DNA from: Kordiimonadaceae bacterium
GTDB lineage: Bacteria > Pseudomonadota > Alphaproteobacteria > Sphingomonadales > Emcibacteraceae
Assembly (NCBI GenBank): GCA_018699075.1
Contig: JABIPV010000270.1
Coordinates: forward strand, 1 to 12,022
Length of the DNA: 12,022 bases
Direction: 5' to 3'
The notes under the pieces were generated by a model. It was not told the DNA's origin. It did no database searches and saw only the letters and a list, made by a program, of their open reading frames with translations. The position numbers were made by a program, and so were the translations under genes. Position 1 is the stretch's first letter; the number at the start of each line of letters is the position of its first letter. Positions 1-7,170 of the stretch are shown here, piece by piece.

Positions 1-273
1 CAAGAAAATGGTTTTCGTGAACTGGTTGGCTTGCTTGGTCATAAACCTTTTGAATGCGTCGGTGAAATTGAAGAATGTCAGCAAATTATCAAGTGCCTAA
101 CCACGACGGAATGGGCAAATGATCTGTTGGTGAAAAAATTGGCAACAGAACTCAACATAGAAACCCTAGATCAAAATGAATTGAAGAAAGTGGCACTTGA
201 GTACAAGTACGATCACAATATTCCGCAAGAACATTTGGAGCATTTAAATGCCTTTATCCAATCTTGCAAATAA
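1..273 (+). CDS. murL: C-terminal end of probable UDP-MurNAc-L-Ala-L-Glu epimerase (MurL), 5' truncated by window edge
   Basis: The reading frame is open from base 1 to the TAA at 271-273, giving about 90 residues of a protein whose start lies outside the window. The fragment includes a KPFECVGEIEEC stretch and a charged helical C-terminus. I assign it to MurL mainly by position: in Xanthomonas oryzae MurL is paired with MurD2, and the gene directly downstream here looks like MurD2. MurL is known to invert the terminal L-Glu of UDP-MurNAc-L-Ala-L-Glu in the cytoplasm, producing the D-Glu-containing peptidoglycan precursor. The last 26 bases overlap the next gene, which suggests translational coupling. 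The fragment carries no catalytic motif I can name, so the call could be wrong; any other partner of a MurD-like ligase would look the same here. Confidence 0.6.
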   Translation, partial: QENGFRELVGLLGHKPFECVGEIEECQQIIKCLTTTEWANDLLVKKLATELNIETLDQNELKKVALEYKYDHNIPQEHLEHLNAFIQSCK

Positions 274-1525
274 GCGTATCGCCTTATGGGGTATGGGCCG
301 TGAAGGCCGAACGACGTTATCCTTTTTAAAAGATCATTTTCCAAATAAGCAATTTATAATCATTAACGACAAACCAGTTGATGATATTGGTGAAGACATT
401 TTTATTCTGGAAACTGAACTGAGTAATAATTTTGATAAATTTGATGTCATCATTAAATCTCCGGGGATTAGTTATTACCATGATGCGGTGAAAATGATGC
501 TTGACCAAGGCATTGAAGTATCATCAGCGACAAATATTTGGTTTGATATGCCACGTAAGGGAAAAGTAATTGCCATTACAGGAAGTAACGGCAAAAGCAC
601 CACCAGTGCACTTTTGCACCATATCTTATTGGAGCTTGGGCAAAATGCAGTGCTAGGCGGTAATATCGGCACACCGCTACTCTCGCTTCCGTTAGATGCG
701 GATTATTATGTGGTGGAGCTATCCAGTTATCAAACATGCGACCTAACGGGGACGCCGGATATCGCGGTTCTACTCAACCTACATCCGGAACATATTCAAT
801 GGCATAGAAATCATGAACAATATTATCATGATAAATGTAAACTGCTTAGACGTGGGGCGGATAAAAACATCATTAACATCAATGAACCACGTTTAGAGGC
901 GACCGAAAATAAGGTCTATTTTAATGACCGTGATAATATTCATTTCGAAGGCGGGGTCATTTATAACGGTGATATGCCCGTTGGCGGCACGGACCGCTTC
1001 CCTTTACTTGGTGATCATAACCTTGAAAATCTATGTGCGGCGCTGACAATTGCCAATGAACTTGGCTTCACGTTAACGGAATGCCTAAAGGCGAGTTATG
1101 GGTATAAAGGGCTGCCACATCGGCTTCAGGTAATTGGGCCGATCAATGACCATTATTTTGTCAATGATAGCATATCTACCGACCCAGAAGCCACCATCGC
1201 TGGCCTGCGTGCCCTACATGACAAAGACATAACCTTAATCGCAGGTGGTCAGGATAGAGAACAAGATTACGCGGAGTTATGCGCTCAAATTGATAAACAG
1301 AAGTTGAGCGGCGTTATTACCATGTATGAGACCGGTGATCGGCTTTATGACCAGCTCAAAAGCGAAAAAAAACACAAAGCAACATCACTTGAGCACGCGG
1401 TGAGAATTGCGAAATCAATCACGCCAAAAGGCGGCTATATTCTCATGTCGCCCGCTTCACCAAGTTATGATGCTTTCAAAGATTTTGAACAACGCGGCGA
1501 ATTATTTATGAAGTATATTAAATAA
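248..1525 (+). CDS. murD2: Mur ligase, probable UDP-MurNAc-L-alanine--L-glutamate ligase (MurD2)
   Basis: This 425-residue cytoplasmic Mur ligase has the full three-domain layout: an N-terminal Rossmann-like GMGREG motif at 15-20, the ATP-binding loop GSNGKSTT at 112-119, ELSSYQ at 157-162, the probable carbamylated Lys196, the NDSIST motif at 306-311, and SPASPSYDAFKDFEQRG at 401-417. It would attach glutamate to UDP-MurNAc-L-Ala. Compared with remembered E. coli MurD residues that contact D-Glu, Lys319 appears as Ile309 and Lys348 as Arg337. Those changes, the GMGREG N-terminus and the overlapping MurL-like gene point to the L-Glu-specific MurD2. The ATG at 248 has a GGAG Shine-Dalgarno at 237-240 with seven-base spacing. 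Its stop is one base from the convergent nnrS stop. It could instead be an ordinary MurD, although the substituted lysines argue against that. Confidence 0.85.
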   Translation: MPLSNLANKRIALWGMGREGRTTLSFLKDHFPNKQFIIINDKPVDDIGEDIFILETELSNNFDKFDVIIKSPGISYYHDAVKMMLDQGIEVSSATNIWFDMPRKGKVIAITGSNGKSTTSALLHHILLELGQNAVLGGNIGTPLLSLPLDADYYVVELSSYQTCDLTGTPDIAVLLNLHPEHIQWHRNHEQYYHDKCKLLRRGADKNIININEPRLEATENKVYFNDRDNIHFEGGVIYNGDMPVGGTDRFPLLGDHNLENLCAALTIANELGFTLTECLKASYGYKGLPHRLQVIGPINDHYFVNDSISTDPEATIAGLRALHDKDITLIAGGQDREQDYAELCAQIDKQKLSGVITMYETGDRLYDQLKSEKKHKATSLEHAVRIAKSITPKGGYILMSPASPSYDAFKDFEQRGELFMKYIK

Positions 1526-1526
1526 T

Positions 1527-2684
1527 TTAAAGCCCCAGCGACTTCGCCTTTATAACAGTTGGCACAAACCTTATTAAAAACAGTAAATAAGCAAGCACCC
1601 AGCATATCCCGGATATAGATAAAAGCATTGTATATTGATCAACAAAAAATATCGGTGCAATTATCCGCGTTATAGCGGCAAGGTTGACCAAACATAATAT
1701 CGACGTGATGATAAATTCATTATTCATAGGCAAGCCTGAATGACCAATAATCGCCCGCGACATCATGCCAAGAGTAAGTGAGCCGGCGGCGCCCACGCTT
1801 AAAGCATGATAGGAAAGAATGATATAACTATCATCAACAAAATTGGCATAAGTCATTATGTAAAAACCAATTGCGATCCATAATATACCAATATGCAAGA
1901 TAACCATTAATGGATCAGATAGCGCAACCCACCCTTTCCATCCCCAGAGCCGAAGAGTAATTAATAATGCGGCAAGTCCTGAGAATGTACCCGTAATATA
2001 TTGCGGTGCTTCGCCAATAATGCAGATCATCATCGCCACTATTGAAATCATACTTAGCGGTAAAACTAATTTATAATTAGTAAGGTTCAAGTCCGGGTAT
2101 TTATTTTTTAAAAATGACGGCGCGACACGGCCACCGATAACATTCATCAACATGACAACGAAGAGCAACGCCGCAATGAAGAAATTATTTTCATCTATAT
2201 TGATCATCCCATTTGCCGCTAAGTGACTGCATAAATTAAAACCTGCAAAAATCGTCAGCATAATAGGAAGAAAGTAATTTCGCTTATTGCCCGTTTTAAA
2301 AATCGCCGGCGCGATGCCCATAATCGCCAAAGGCAATAATGAAACATCAATAACGATGGTAATAATATCAGGCAGAGTTGATGAATAAAAAACGGCCAAA
2401 CGGCCTAAAACCCAAAGCACCGCCAATAAAGCAAGTGGTAATCCAGACGGAGATGGCTTTCCAGTCCAATTTGGCACGGCAGTGAATAAAAAGCCGATAA
2501 TAACCGACGCGAACACACCAAATATCATTTCATGTTGATGCCACGCAGTCATGGAAAAAGTACTGGGTAAATAATCCGTATACCCTGTGATTAAAAGCAC
2601 CCAGCACGGCAGCAATAATACAGCGCCAATGGCAGCAAGTGGGAAAAATACTCTAAACCCTGCTGAAAATAATATCTTTAACAT
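1527..2684 (-). CDS. nnrS: NnrS family integral membrane protein
   Basis: This 385-residue, almost wholly hydrophobic protein should cross the inner membrane about twelve times. Family hallmarks are clear: WHQHEMIFG at 48-56, the TAVPNWTGKP segment at 68-77, GGRVAPSF at 184-191, and HALSVGAAGSLTLGMMSRA at 293-311 followed by IIGHSGLP. NnrS was described as a haem- and copper-containing membrane protein associated with nitric-oxide stress and denitrification; its exact activity is unsettled. The conserved histidines at 49, 51, 293 and 315 are candidate metal or haem ligands. No nitrite or nitric oxide reductase gene lies in the window, so a protective role against NO is more likely than a role in local denitrification genes. 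A near-palindromic FNR/NnrR-type site lies 61 bases upstream of the start (centre to ATG). The length is usual for the family. Confidence 0.92.
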   Translation of the reverse strand: MLKILFSAGFRVFFPLAAIGAVLLLPCWVLLITGYTDYLPSTFSMTAWHQHEMIFGVFASVIIGFLFTAVPNWTGKPSPSGLPLALLAVLWVLGRLAVFYSSTLPDIITIVIDVSLLPLAIMGIAPAIFKTGNKRNYFLPIMLTIFAGFNLCSHLAANGMINIDENNFFIAALLFVVMLMNVIGGRVAPSFLKNKYPDLNLTNYKLVLPLSMISIVAMMICIIGEAPQYITGTFSGLAALLITLRLWGWKGWVALSDPLMVILHIGILWIAIGFYIMTYANFVDDSYIILSYHALSVGAAGSLTLGMMSRAIIGHSGLPMNNEFIITSILCLVNLAAITRIIAPIFFVDQYTMLLSISGICWVLAYLLFLIRFVPTVIKAKSLGL

Positions 2685-2738
2685 AGTCCGTCTCTTTCTT
2701 TATTTTCTCGGAAACTAATCCCTATCAGCATTAAAACT

Positions 2739-2752
2739 TTGATCGATGTCAA
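2739..2752 (-). promoter_or_regulatory. FNR/NnrR/Dnr-type binding site upstream of nnrS
   Basis: Read on the plus strand the site is TTGATCGATGTCAA; on the minus strand, towards nnrS, it is TTGACATCGATCAA. This matches the FNR-family consensus TTGAT-N4-ATCAA at nine of ten specified bases. The centre lies about 61 bases upstream of the nnrS ATG, so class II activation (centre near -41.5) would put the transcript start about 20 bases before the gene. I see no convincing -10 hexamer at the matching place. CRP/FNR regulators that sense oxygen or nitric oxide are known to control nnrS in denitrifiers. Confidence 0.6.
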
Positions 2753-2761
2753 GTGTTAGAC

Positions 2762-3643
2762 TTATAGCTCAATATTGTTCTTAATAAATGATAGAAAATC
2801 CAGTGATGATTTTGATAAAGGACGTTCCGCAACATGGAGTGCCTTTACGGTAAATTTTATCGGCGGGTTAAAGCCTTTAATCTGAATATTTTCAGGTTTT
2901 TGCGATGCCGCCGTACATTTATCAACGATCGCAACACCACTTCCAAGCGCAACCAAACTTCGAGCAACAAAATATGTTTGGGCAATTATTTTTGATTGAT
3001 AACTGATACTTTCATGACTTAAATGCTGGTCTAATAATTCACTTAAGGGGCCACTATCTTCGATACTGACATAATCAAACCCGCTTAAATCATTCAGTTT
3101 TAACCGCCCAGGATGGTGGTCAAATTCTCCGTTACCATAAATACAGACCATCTCACTCTCACCGATTATTGTCTCGGTAATTCCTTCTACTTTGGGCGGA
3201 TTAAGGGCAAAACCTATTTCTTTATCATATTCATGAAGTGTAGATATCATATGATTAAAATGATCCGTTTGATAAATAAATTGTGCCTTTGGGTTCTCAG
3301 ACCGGTACTTCTGTATCAGCTTCGGCAATATTTCAATACTTAACGCGGCAACGGAAACTAAACGGATTTTGCCATCAGATGGGTTCTTTAAATTTTCAGA
3401 AGTGCTTTTAAGTTTAGTAATTTGCTTATAAATAATTTCTGTTTCTTTAAATAGTATCTTGGCTTCACTAGTTGCGATTAAACGCCCTCTCACCCGTCTG
3501 AATAATAGAAAACCAAGTTGGTCTTCGGCATGTTTTAAAATTTTACTAGCTGTTGGTTGGGCAATATTTAATTGACGTGCCGCCCCACTAATTGAGCCAC
3601 ACGAATATACAGCATTAAATATTTCTATCTGTCTTAACCTCAT
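2762..3643 (-). CDS. dgcR: LysR-type transcriptional regulator, probable regulator of the dgcN-dgcA operon (DgcR-like)
   Basis: This is a typical LysR-type regulator of 293 residues from the ATG at 3643. It has an N-terminal winged helix-turn-helix (MRLRQIEIFNAVY, then SISGAARQLNIAQPTASKIL at 17-36) and a periplasmic-binding-protein-like effector domain from about residue 85. It is transcribed divergently from dgcN-dgcA, and LysR regulators usually control the divergent neighbour. In marine proteobacteria a LysR protein named DgcR is known to regulate this operon in response to D-glutamate, so DgcR is the natural reading. An in-frame ATG at 3661 would add six residues. I prefer 3643 because LysR proteins normally begin about five residues before the first helix, but neither start has a strong ribosome binding site. 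A T-N11-A element overlaps the 3643 start codon, which would allow autorepression. Confidence 0.82.
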   Translation of the reverse strand: MRLRQIEIFNAVYSCGSISGAARQLNIAQPTASKILKHAEDQLGFLLFRRVRGRLIATSEAKILFKETEIIYKQITKLKSTSENLKNPSDGKIRLVSVAALSIEILPKLIQKYRSENPKAQFIYQTDHFNHMISTLHEYDKEIGFALNPPKVEGITETIIGESEMVCIYGNGEFDHHPGRLKLNDLSGFDYVSIEDSGPLSELLDQHLSHESISYQSKIIAQTYFVARSLVALGSGVAIVDKCTAASQKPENIQIKGFNPPIKFTVKALHVAERPLSKSSLDFLSFIKNNIEL

Positions 3644-3655
3644 ATAGCCATTATA
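3643..3655. promoter_or_regulatory. Second possible LysR half-site sharing TATAGC
   Basis: TATAGCCATTATA also has T-N11-A form and repeats the TATAGC arm of the main dyad, with 23 bases between the two TATAGC starts (roughly two helical turns). Its right arm is only AT-rich and not a true match. It touches the preferred regulator start codon, so binding here could block the regulator's own expression. This may be chance in AT-rich DNA. Confidence 0.3.
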
Positions 3656-3665
3656 TATCATAAGA

Positions 3666-3682
3666 TATAGCTTTAGGCTATA
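3666..3682. promoter_or_regulatory. LysR-box dyad, probable DgcR operator
   Basis: TATAGC-TTTAG-GCTATA is a perfect inverted repeat with six-base arms and a five-base spacer. It contains the T-N11-A signature (3668-3680) used by LysR-type regulators. It sits in the divergent spacer between the regulator and dgcN. Its centre is about 70 bases upstream of the transcript start predicted from the putative dgcN promoter, close to the usual recognition-site position near -65. Confidence 0.6.
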
Positions 3683-3710
3683 ATTTTACATGTTTATTTC
3701 ATAAGCGGTA

Positions 3711-3737
3711 TTGAGAAATCTGGGTTATACATATCAT
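3711..3737 (+). promoter_or_regulatory. Putative sigma-70 promoter of dgcN-dgcA
   Basis: A -35-like TTGAGA (3711-3716) is followed after 15 bases by TATCAT (3732-3737), which matches five of six bases of the -10 consensus. The spacer is shorter than ideal, as is common for activator-dependent promoters. The start of transcription would fall near 3744, leaving a very short leader before the strong Shine-Dalgarno. Confidence 0.35.
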
Positions 3738-3746
3738 AGAAAAATC

Positions 3747-3752
3747 AGGAGA
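3747..3752 (+). promoter_or_regulatory. Strong ribosome binding site of dgcN
   Basis: AGGAGA lies five bases before the ATG at 3758. It fixes this ATG as the start in preference to the internal Met9, which has no comparable site. Confidence 0.75.
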
Positions 3753-3757
3753 CTTTA

Positions 3758-4780
3758 ATGACTGTAAAAAAAGCCAACCAAATGGAAGCCCTTAAAGCAC
3801 CTTACCACCTTTTTTTAGGCTGTGGTGATAGTGAGCTTGCCATTAAAACATCCCGTGGCATTGCCCAGTGGAACCCGGATGTATGCCTAGGTGAAGTTGC
3901 AGGTAACTCAAGCCCTCTTACATTGGGCCTGCCAAAATTAACAATTAAAGAAGCCGCCGACAAGGGTGCGAAAACATTTGTTCTTGGGCTTGCAAATGCA
4001 GGTGGTTTTGTTGACCCTGAATGGGTACCCTATATCGTAGAAGCTATTGAATGCGGCATGGATGTTGCCAGCGGACTTCACCGCAGGCTTGATGAAATAC
4101 CAGAAATTAAACGCGCAGCAGCTAAGCATAATGTTAAACTACATGACGTGCGTCATGGTTGCACTGACCTTAAAACTGGTAAAGGCCTCAAAAGAAGCGG
4201 CAAACGTATTTTAACGGTTGGTACCGATTGTTCGGTTGGAAAAATGTATACGACCCTGGCCATTACAAATGAAATGAAAGAACGTGGTTTTAATGTGGAT
4301 TTTAAAGCCACCGGTCAGACGGGTGTCCTAATCGCGGGATCTGGCATTTGTATTGATGCTGTGGTTGCTGATTTTATATCCGGCGGCATCGAAGAATTAT
4401 GCCCCGACAATGACCCCGATCATTGGGATGTGATTGAAGGACAAGGTTCATTATTTAATCCAGCTTTTGCGGGGGTGAGCCTAGGATTACTTCATGGTGC
4501 ACAAGCCGATATTTTGGTCATGTGTATGGAGGCTGGTCGGGACCATATTAAAGACCTGCCCCACATCCCTGCACCAGACTTAGAAGACTGCATTAATTTA
4601 AACCTTAAAAATGCCAGCCTAACCAATGCCAATGTAAAGTTAGGAGGAATATCCCTTAACTGCCGTACAATTACATTAGAACAAGGCGAAAAACAGCGTG
4701 CTGAAATTGAAGAAAAATTCGGCGTGCCATGTTTTGATCCTATGATCACAGGCGTTAAATCATTTGTGGATAACCTGTAG
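3758..4780 (+). CDS. dgcN: DUF1611 P-loop protein, probable D-glutamate N-acetyltransferase (DgcN)
   Basis: This 340-residue cytoplasmic protein has an N-terminal Rossmann-like domain (to about residue 145, with GCGDSELA at 21-28, GEVAGNSSP at 45-53 and HDVRHG at 129-134) and a C-terminal P-loop domain. The nucleotide-binding loop is GTDCSVGKM at 155-163, followed by KATGQTG at 183-189 and IEGQGSL at 226-232. These are the marks of the DUF1611 family. DgcN of marine proteobacteria is known to acetylate D-Glu to N-acetyl-D-Glu, the first step of a D-Glu catabolic route. The gene is directly followed by the partner racemase with no spacer and is divergent from a LysR regulator, which matches that operon. 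Some DUF1611 proteins have no known function, so the exact substrate rests on context. Confidence 0.88.
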   Translation: MTVKKANQMEALKAPYHLFLGCGDSELAIKTSRGIAQWNPDVCLGEVAGNSSPLTLGLPKLTIKEAADKGAKTFVLGLANAGGFVDPEWVPYIVEAIECGMDVASGLHRRLDEIPEIKRAAAKHNVKLHDVRHGCTDLKTGKGLKRSGKRILTVGTDCSVGKMYTTLAITNEMKERGFNVDFKATGQTGVLIAGSGICIDAVVADFISGGIEELCPDNDPDHWDVIEGQGSLFNPAFAGVSLGLLHGAQADILVMCMEAGRDHIKDLPHIPAPDLEDCINLNLKNASLTNANVKLGGISLNCRTITLEQGEKQRAEIEEKFGVPCFDPMITGVKSFVDNL

Positions 4781-5770
4781 ATGAGAATTTTTACATTTAG
4801 GCCTGAGACTTTTGCTCTTCATACACCGTTTGTCATTTCACGTGGTAGCCGCACAGAAACAACAGTGATTGTTGTCGAAGTAATTGAAGACGGCAAAAAA
4901 GGATGGGGCGAGAGCTGCCCTACTCCCCATTACGGCGAAAGCGTTGAAAGCGTTTTGGACCAGATTGCAAGCATTGCCCCGCAAATGGAACAAGGGTTAA
5001 CTCGCGAGAAATTGCAGACAGCTCTGCCTGCAGGTGCCGCGCGTAATGCAATTGATTGTGCCATGTGGGACTTAGAAGCCAAACAAAAAGGTAAAACCAT
5101 CGCTGAACTTATGGGCCACAACTGGCCTTCTTCACTTCAATCCGTAGAAACCATTAGCATTGGTTCTGCTGAGGCCATGGGTGAAAAGGCAAAGAAACTG
5201 GCCAACTTCCCAACTATTAAAGTAAAAATGAACGCTGAAGATGTGAAAAACAGAATTAAAGCCGTTCACCAAAACGCCCCTAAGGCCCGGATCATTGTTG
5301 ATGCAAATGAAAGCTGGAACCTTGATCTTGTAAATGAAGTGTTGGGCACCTTAAAGGAAAATGGCGTGGTGATGTTAGAACAACCCTTACCACCAAACGA
5401 GGATGAGAAGCTTCGCGGACTTAACGCATCCATTCCTCTTGGGGGTGACGAAAGTTGCCATGTGGCAGCTGATCTCTTGCGGTTAAAAGGTATTTATGAT
5501 GTTGTAAATATCAAACTTGATAAAACGGGTGGGCTAACTGAGGCAAAAAAACTTCTTGATCAAGCCAAAGACATGGATTTTGATATTATGGTTGGCTGTA
5601 TGGTCGGTACGTCACTCTCAATGGCGGCAGGTATGTTTATTGCTACAGAAGCAAGTTATGTTGACCTCGACGCGCCAACGATGCTTAGTACTGATAGAGA
5701 TCATTCACTGACCATTAAAGATGGACAAATGTCAGAATTAAACCCAAAGCTTTATGGTGGTGCTACTTAA
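4781..5770 (+). CDS. dgcA: Enolase-superfamily epimerase, probable N-acetyl-D-glutamate racemase (DgcA)
   Basis: This is a 329-residue cytoplasmic enolase-superfamily enzyme. A capping domain precedes a (beta/alpha) barrel that carries the catalytic KVK (Lys147, Lys149), metal ligands Asp174 (DANESW), Glu200 (LEQP) and Asp223 (GGDES), and the second catalytic Lys245 (NIKLDKTGG). These residues are those of L-Ala-D/L-Glu dipeptide epimerases. Next to dgcN the likely substrate is N-acetyl-D-Glu, which would be converted to N-acetyl-L-Glu for deacetylation to L-Glu; a deacetylase is not in the window. The ATG immediately follows the dgcN TAG, so translation is probably coupled. A DLD at 295-297 resembles the Asp-x-Asp that binds the dipeptide amino group, so true dipeptide epimerase activity on murein peptides remains possible. 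The last four bases overlap the convergent permease gene. Confidence 0.85.
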   Translation: MRIFTFRPETFALHTPFVISRGSRTETTVIVVEVIEDGKKGWGESCPTPHYGESVESVLDQIASIAPQMEQGLTREKLQTALPAGAARNAIDCAMWDLEAKQKGKTIAELMGHNWPSSLQSVETISIGSAEAMGEKAKKLANFPTIKVKMNAEDVKNRIKAVHQNAPKARIIVDANESWNLDLVNEVLGTLKENGVVMLEQPLPPNEDEKLRGLNASIPLGGDESCHVAADLLRLKGIYDVVNIKLDKTGGLTEAKKLLDQAKDMDFDIMVGCMVGTSLSMAAGMFIATEASYVDLDAPTMLSTDRDHSLTIKDGQMSELNPKLYGGAT

Positions 5771-7020
5771 CCCCAGAAATAGGTGAGAATAATCGCGGTT
5801 ACAGCCATAATTAAGCGATCCTTTTTAGTCAATGCAATTTGAAAAGAAAGCTTCGCACAGGCAACCGCCGTCATAGCAAGCGCGAGCATTAAGGCAATAG
5901 GCATAAACGGTTTTAAAAATGTCACGATCGGCAAAAACATCACGGCTACCGGAATACCATAATAATAAAAAGCGCTGATACCGCTGAATAAACTTTCAAT
6001 CGCTTCTTTACCTTGTTTCCAACGTTCCAAAATGATCACTTGACCACCTGCCCATAGAATTCCCTGAGTAGGAAAGAAAGGTGCGATAACTGCACTTAAT
6101 GCATTCCTTATGGCTACTGAATAATGAGACCTGCTTAAATTGAATTTTATCGGATCATCAGGACGGTGTTTTTGTGCGCTTTCAATTAAAGCTGTACCCG
6201 TTAGAAGATCACCGAATAAAAGAAGATAACTAACAAAAGCCAATGGCAATGCCGCGAGAAAATATTCAATTGAAGGAAATCCAATCGCAAATGGAGACAC
6301 CTTAGCAAACAGCTCTGTAAATGGAGGAATTAAAAATCCCATTTGAATGTCAAAATTAAACTCCCCTAATAAACTACCAAACACACCCGCAAGAATAAAA
6401 CTCGGCAGTAATCCAAAGCTTGCGATAAAATCTACAACTTTATTATGCTGTCTCCATTTTTGGAAAGGCCCGTAAAAAGCAATAATTAATGTACTAAGTA
6501 ATGCCAGCGTCATGGCAGTGGGCATTGCGGTAAAGCTTTCAATATCATCATAAAAGACACGTTTAAAAGCACTGAGGGCAGCGCCAAAAATAATACCCGC
6601 CTTTAAGCCATTCGGAATTCGACGAACCATTGTTGCACCTAGTCCAGTTAGTCCCAAAAACAAAACAATAAGGGTAAAATCAAGGGTAAGCGCGGTCATT
6701 AATTGAAAGCGTTCCACCGGACTGTCCCCACCGCTAAGCACGAAAGCAAGCGCAAAGGGAAAAGCTGGTGCGATCCAACCGGAGGCATAAGGTTCACCAA
6801 AAATAACCACACTGGATGTGTTTAAAATAATGTGGATCATTGATATGGCGATGGCTTCTTCAAAAGTAAGGCCAAAAGCCATTGTTAGCAAGGGAACGAG
6901 CGCCAACCCCGATGATAAAGAAACCACAAGACCCTGTATTAGTTCCCGCCATTCAATTCGCATATGAAGGAGCGGAAACCTTGCCGTAAACATGCCCCAT
7001 TTTAATCCTGATTTATTCAT
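5767..7020 (-). CDS. Multi-pass membrane permease of unknown substrate (NCS2/DUF3360-like), next to dgcNA
   Basis: This 417-residue hydrophobic protein has roughly ten to twelve predicted membrane segments. Recognisable elements are the GWIAPAFPFALAF stretch at 81-93, IPNGLKAGIIFGAALSAF at 135-152, GDLLTGTALIE at 270-280, and an ordered loop RSHYSVAIRNALSAV (297-311) followed by APFFPTQGILWAGGQVI (313-329) and an ERW at 332-334. From memory this resembles uncharacterised permeases with an NCS2/SulP-type fold, possibly the DUF3360 family, although it is shorter than the usual size I recall. The substrate is unknown. Because it lies tail to tail with dgcA with a four-base overlap, it is a candidate D-Glu or related solute importer. 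It is on the opposite strand, so it must have its own promoter in 7021-7183. The ATG at 7020 has a weak AAGAAG site; an internal Met10 is possible. Confidence 0.6.
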   Translation of the reverse strand: MNKSGLKWGMFTARFPLLHMRIEWRELIQGLVVSLSSGLALVPLLTMAFGLTFEEAIAISMIHIILNTSSVVIFGEPYASGWIAPAFPFALAFVLSGGDSPVERFQLMTALTLDFTLIVLFLGLTGLGATMVRRIPNGLKAGIIFGAALSAFKRVFYDDIESFTAMPTAMTLALLSTLIIAFYGPFQKWRQHNKVVDFIASFGLLPSFILAGVFGSLLGEFNFDIQMGFLIPPFTELFAKVSPFAIGFPSIEYFLAALPLAFVSYLLLFGDLLTGTALIESAQKHRPDDPIKFNLSRSHYSVAIRNALSAVIAPFFPTQGILWAGGQVIILERWKQGKEAIESLFSGISAFYYYGIPVAVMFLPIVTFLKPFMPIALMLALAMTAVACAKLSFQIALTKKDRLIMAVTAIILTYFWG

Positions 7021-7087
7021 GACTTCTTTTTATAGAGTATGATGAATGAGGGAAAGTAAAGATTTGCATTTAATTGTCTCGTATATT

Positions 7088-7105
7088 TATTAGTTCATTC
7101 TAATA
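7088..7105. promoter_or_regulatory. Perfect 18-base dyad in a divergent promoter region
   Basis: TATTAG-TTCATT-CTAATA has perfect six-base arms around a six-base spacer. It lies between the divergent permease and uridine-kinase-like genes and could be a regulator operator. Its arms differ from the TATAGC arms of the LysR dyad, so it is probably not the same regulator. No helix-turn-helix gene is adjacent, so the binding protein is unknown. Confidence 0.35.
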
Positions 7106-7157
7106 GCAAGATATGATATATAAATTCACACAAGATCAATGTCGCACCCCAATATTA

Positions 7158-7170
7158 TTTACTGAGTAAA
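7158..7170. promoter_or_regulatory. 13-base palindrome just upstream of the uridine-kinase-like gene
   Basis: TTTACT-G-AGTAAA is a perfect palindrome around a central G, ending 13 bases before the GTG at 7184 and 22 before the ATG at 7193. Its position would suit a repressor site overlapping the promoter or leader. It could also arise by chance in AT-rich spacer DNA. Confidence 0.3.

Noticed and set aside
1526..1555. Possible bidirectional terminator between murD2 and nnrS
   Set aside because: The only stem is a four-base GCGA/TCGC hairpin with a two-base loop and no U-run; too weak to call.
3113..3343. 76-codon open frame antisense to the LysR gene
   Set aside because: It lies fully within the conserved regulator gene and shows no protein-like features or ribosome site.
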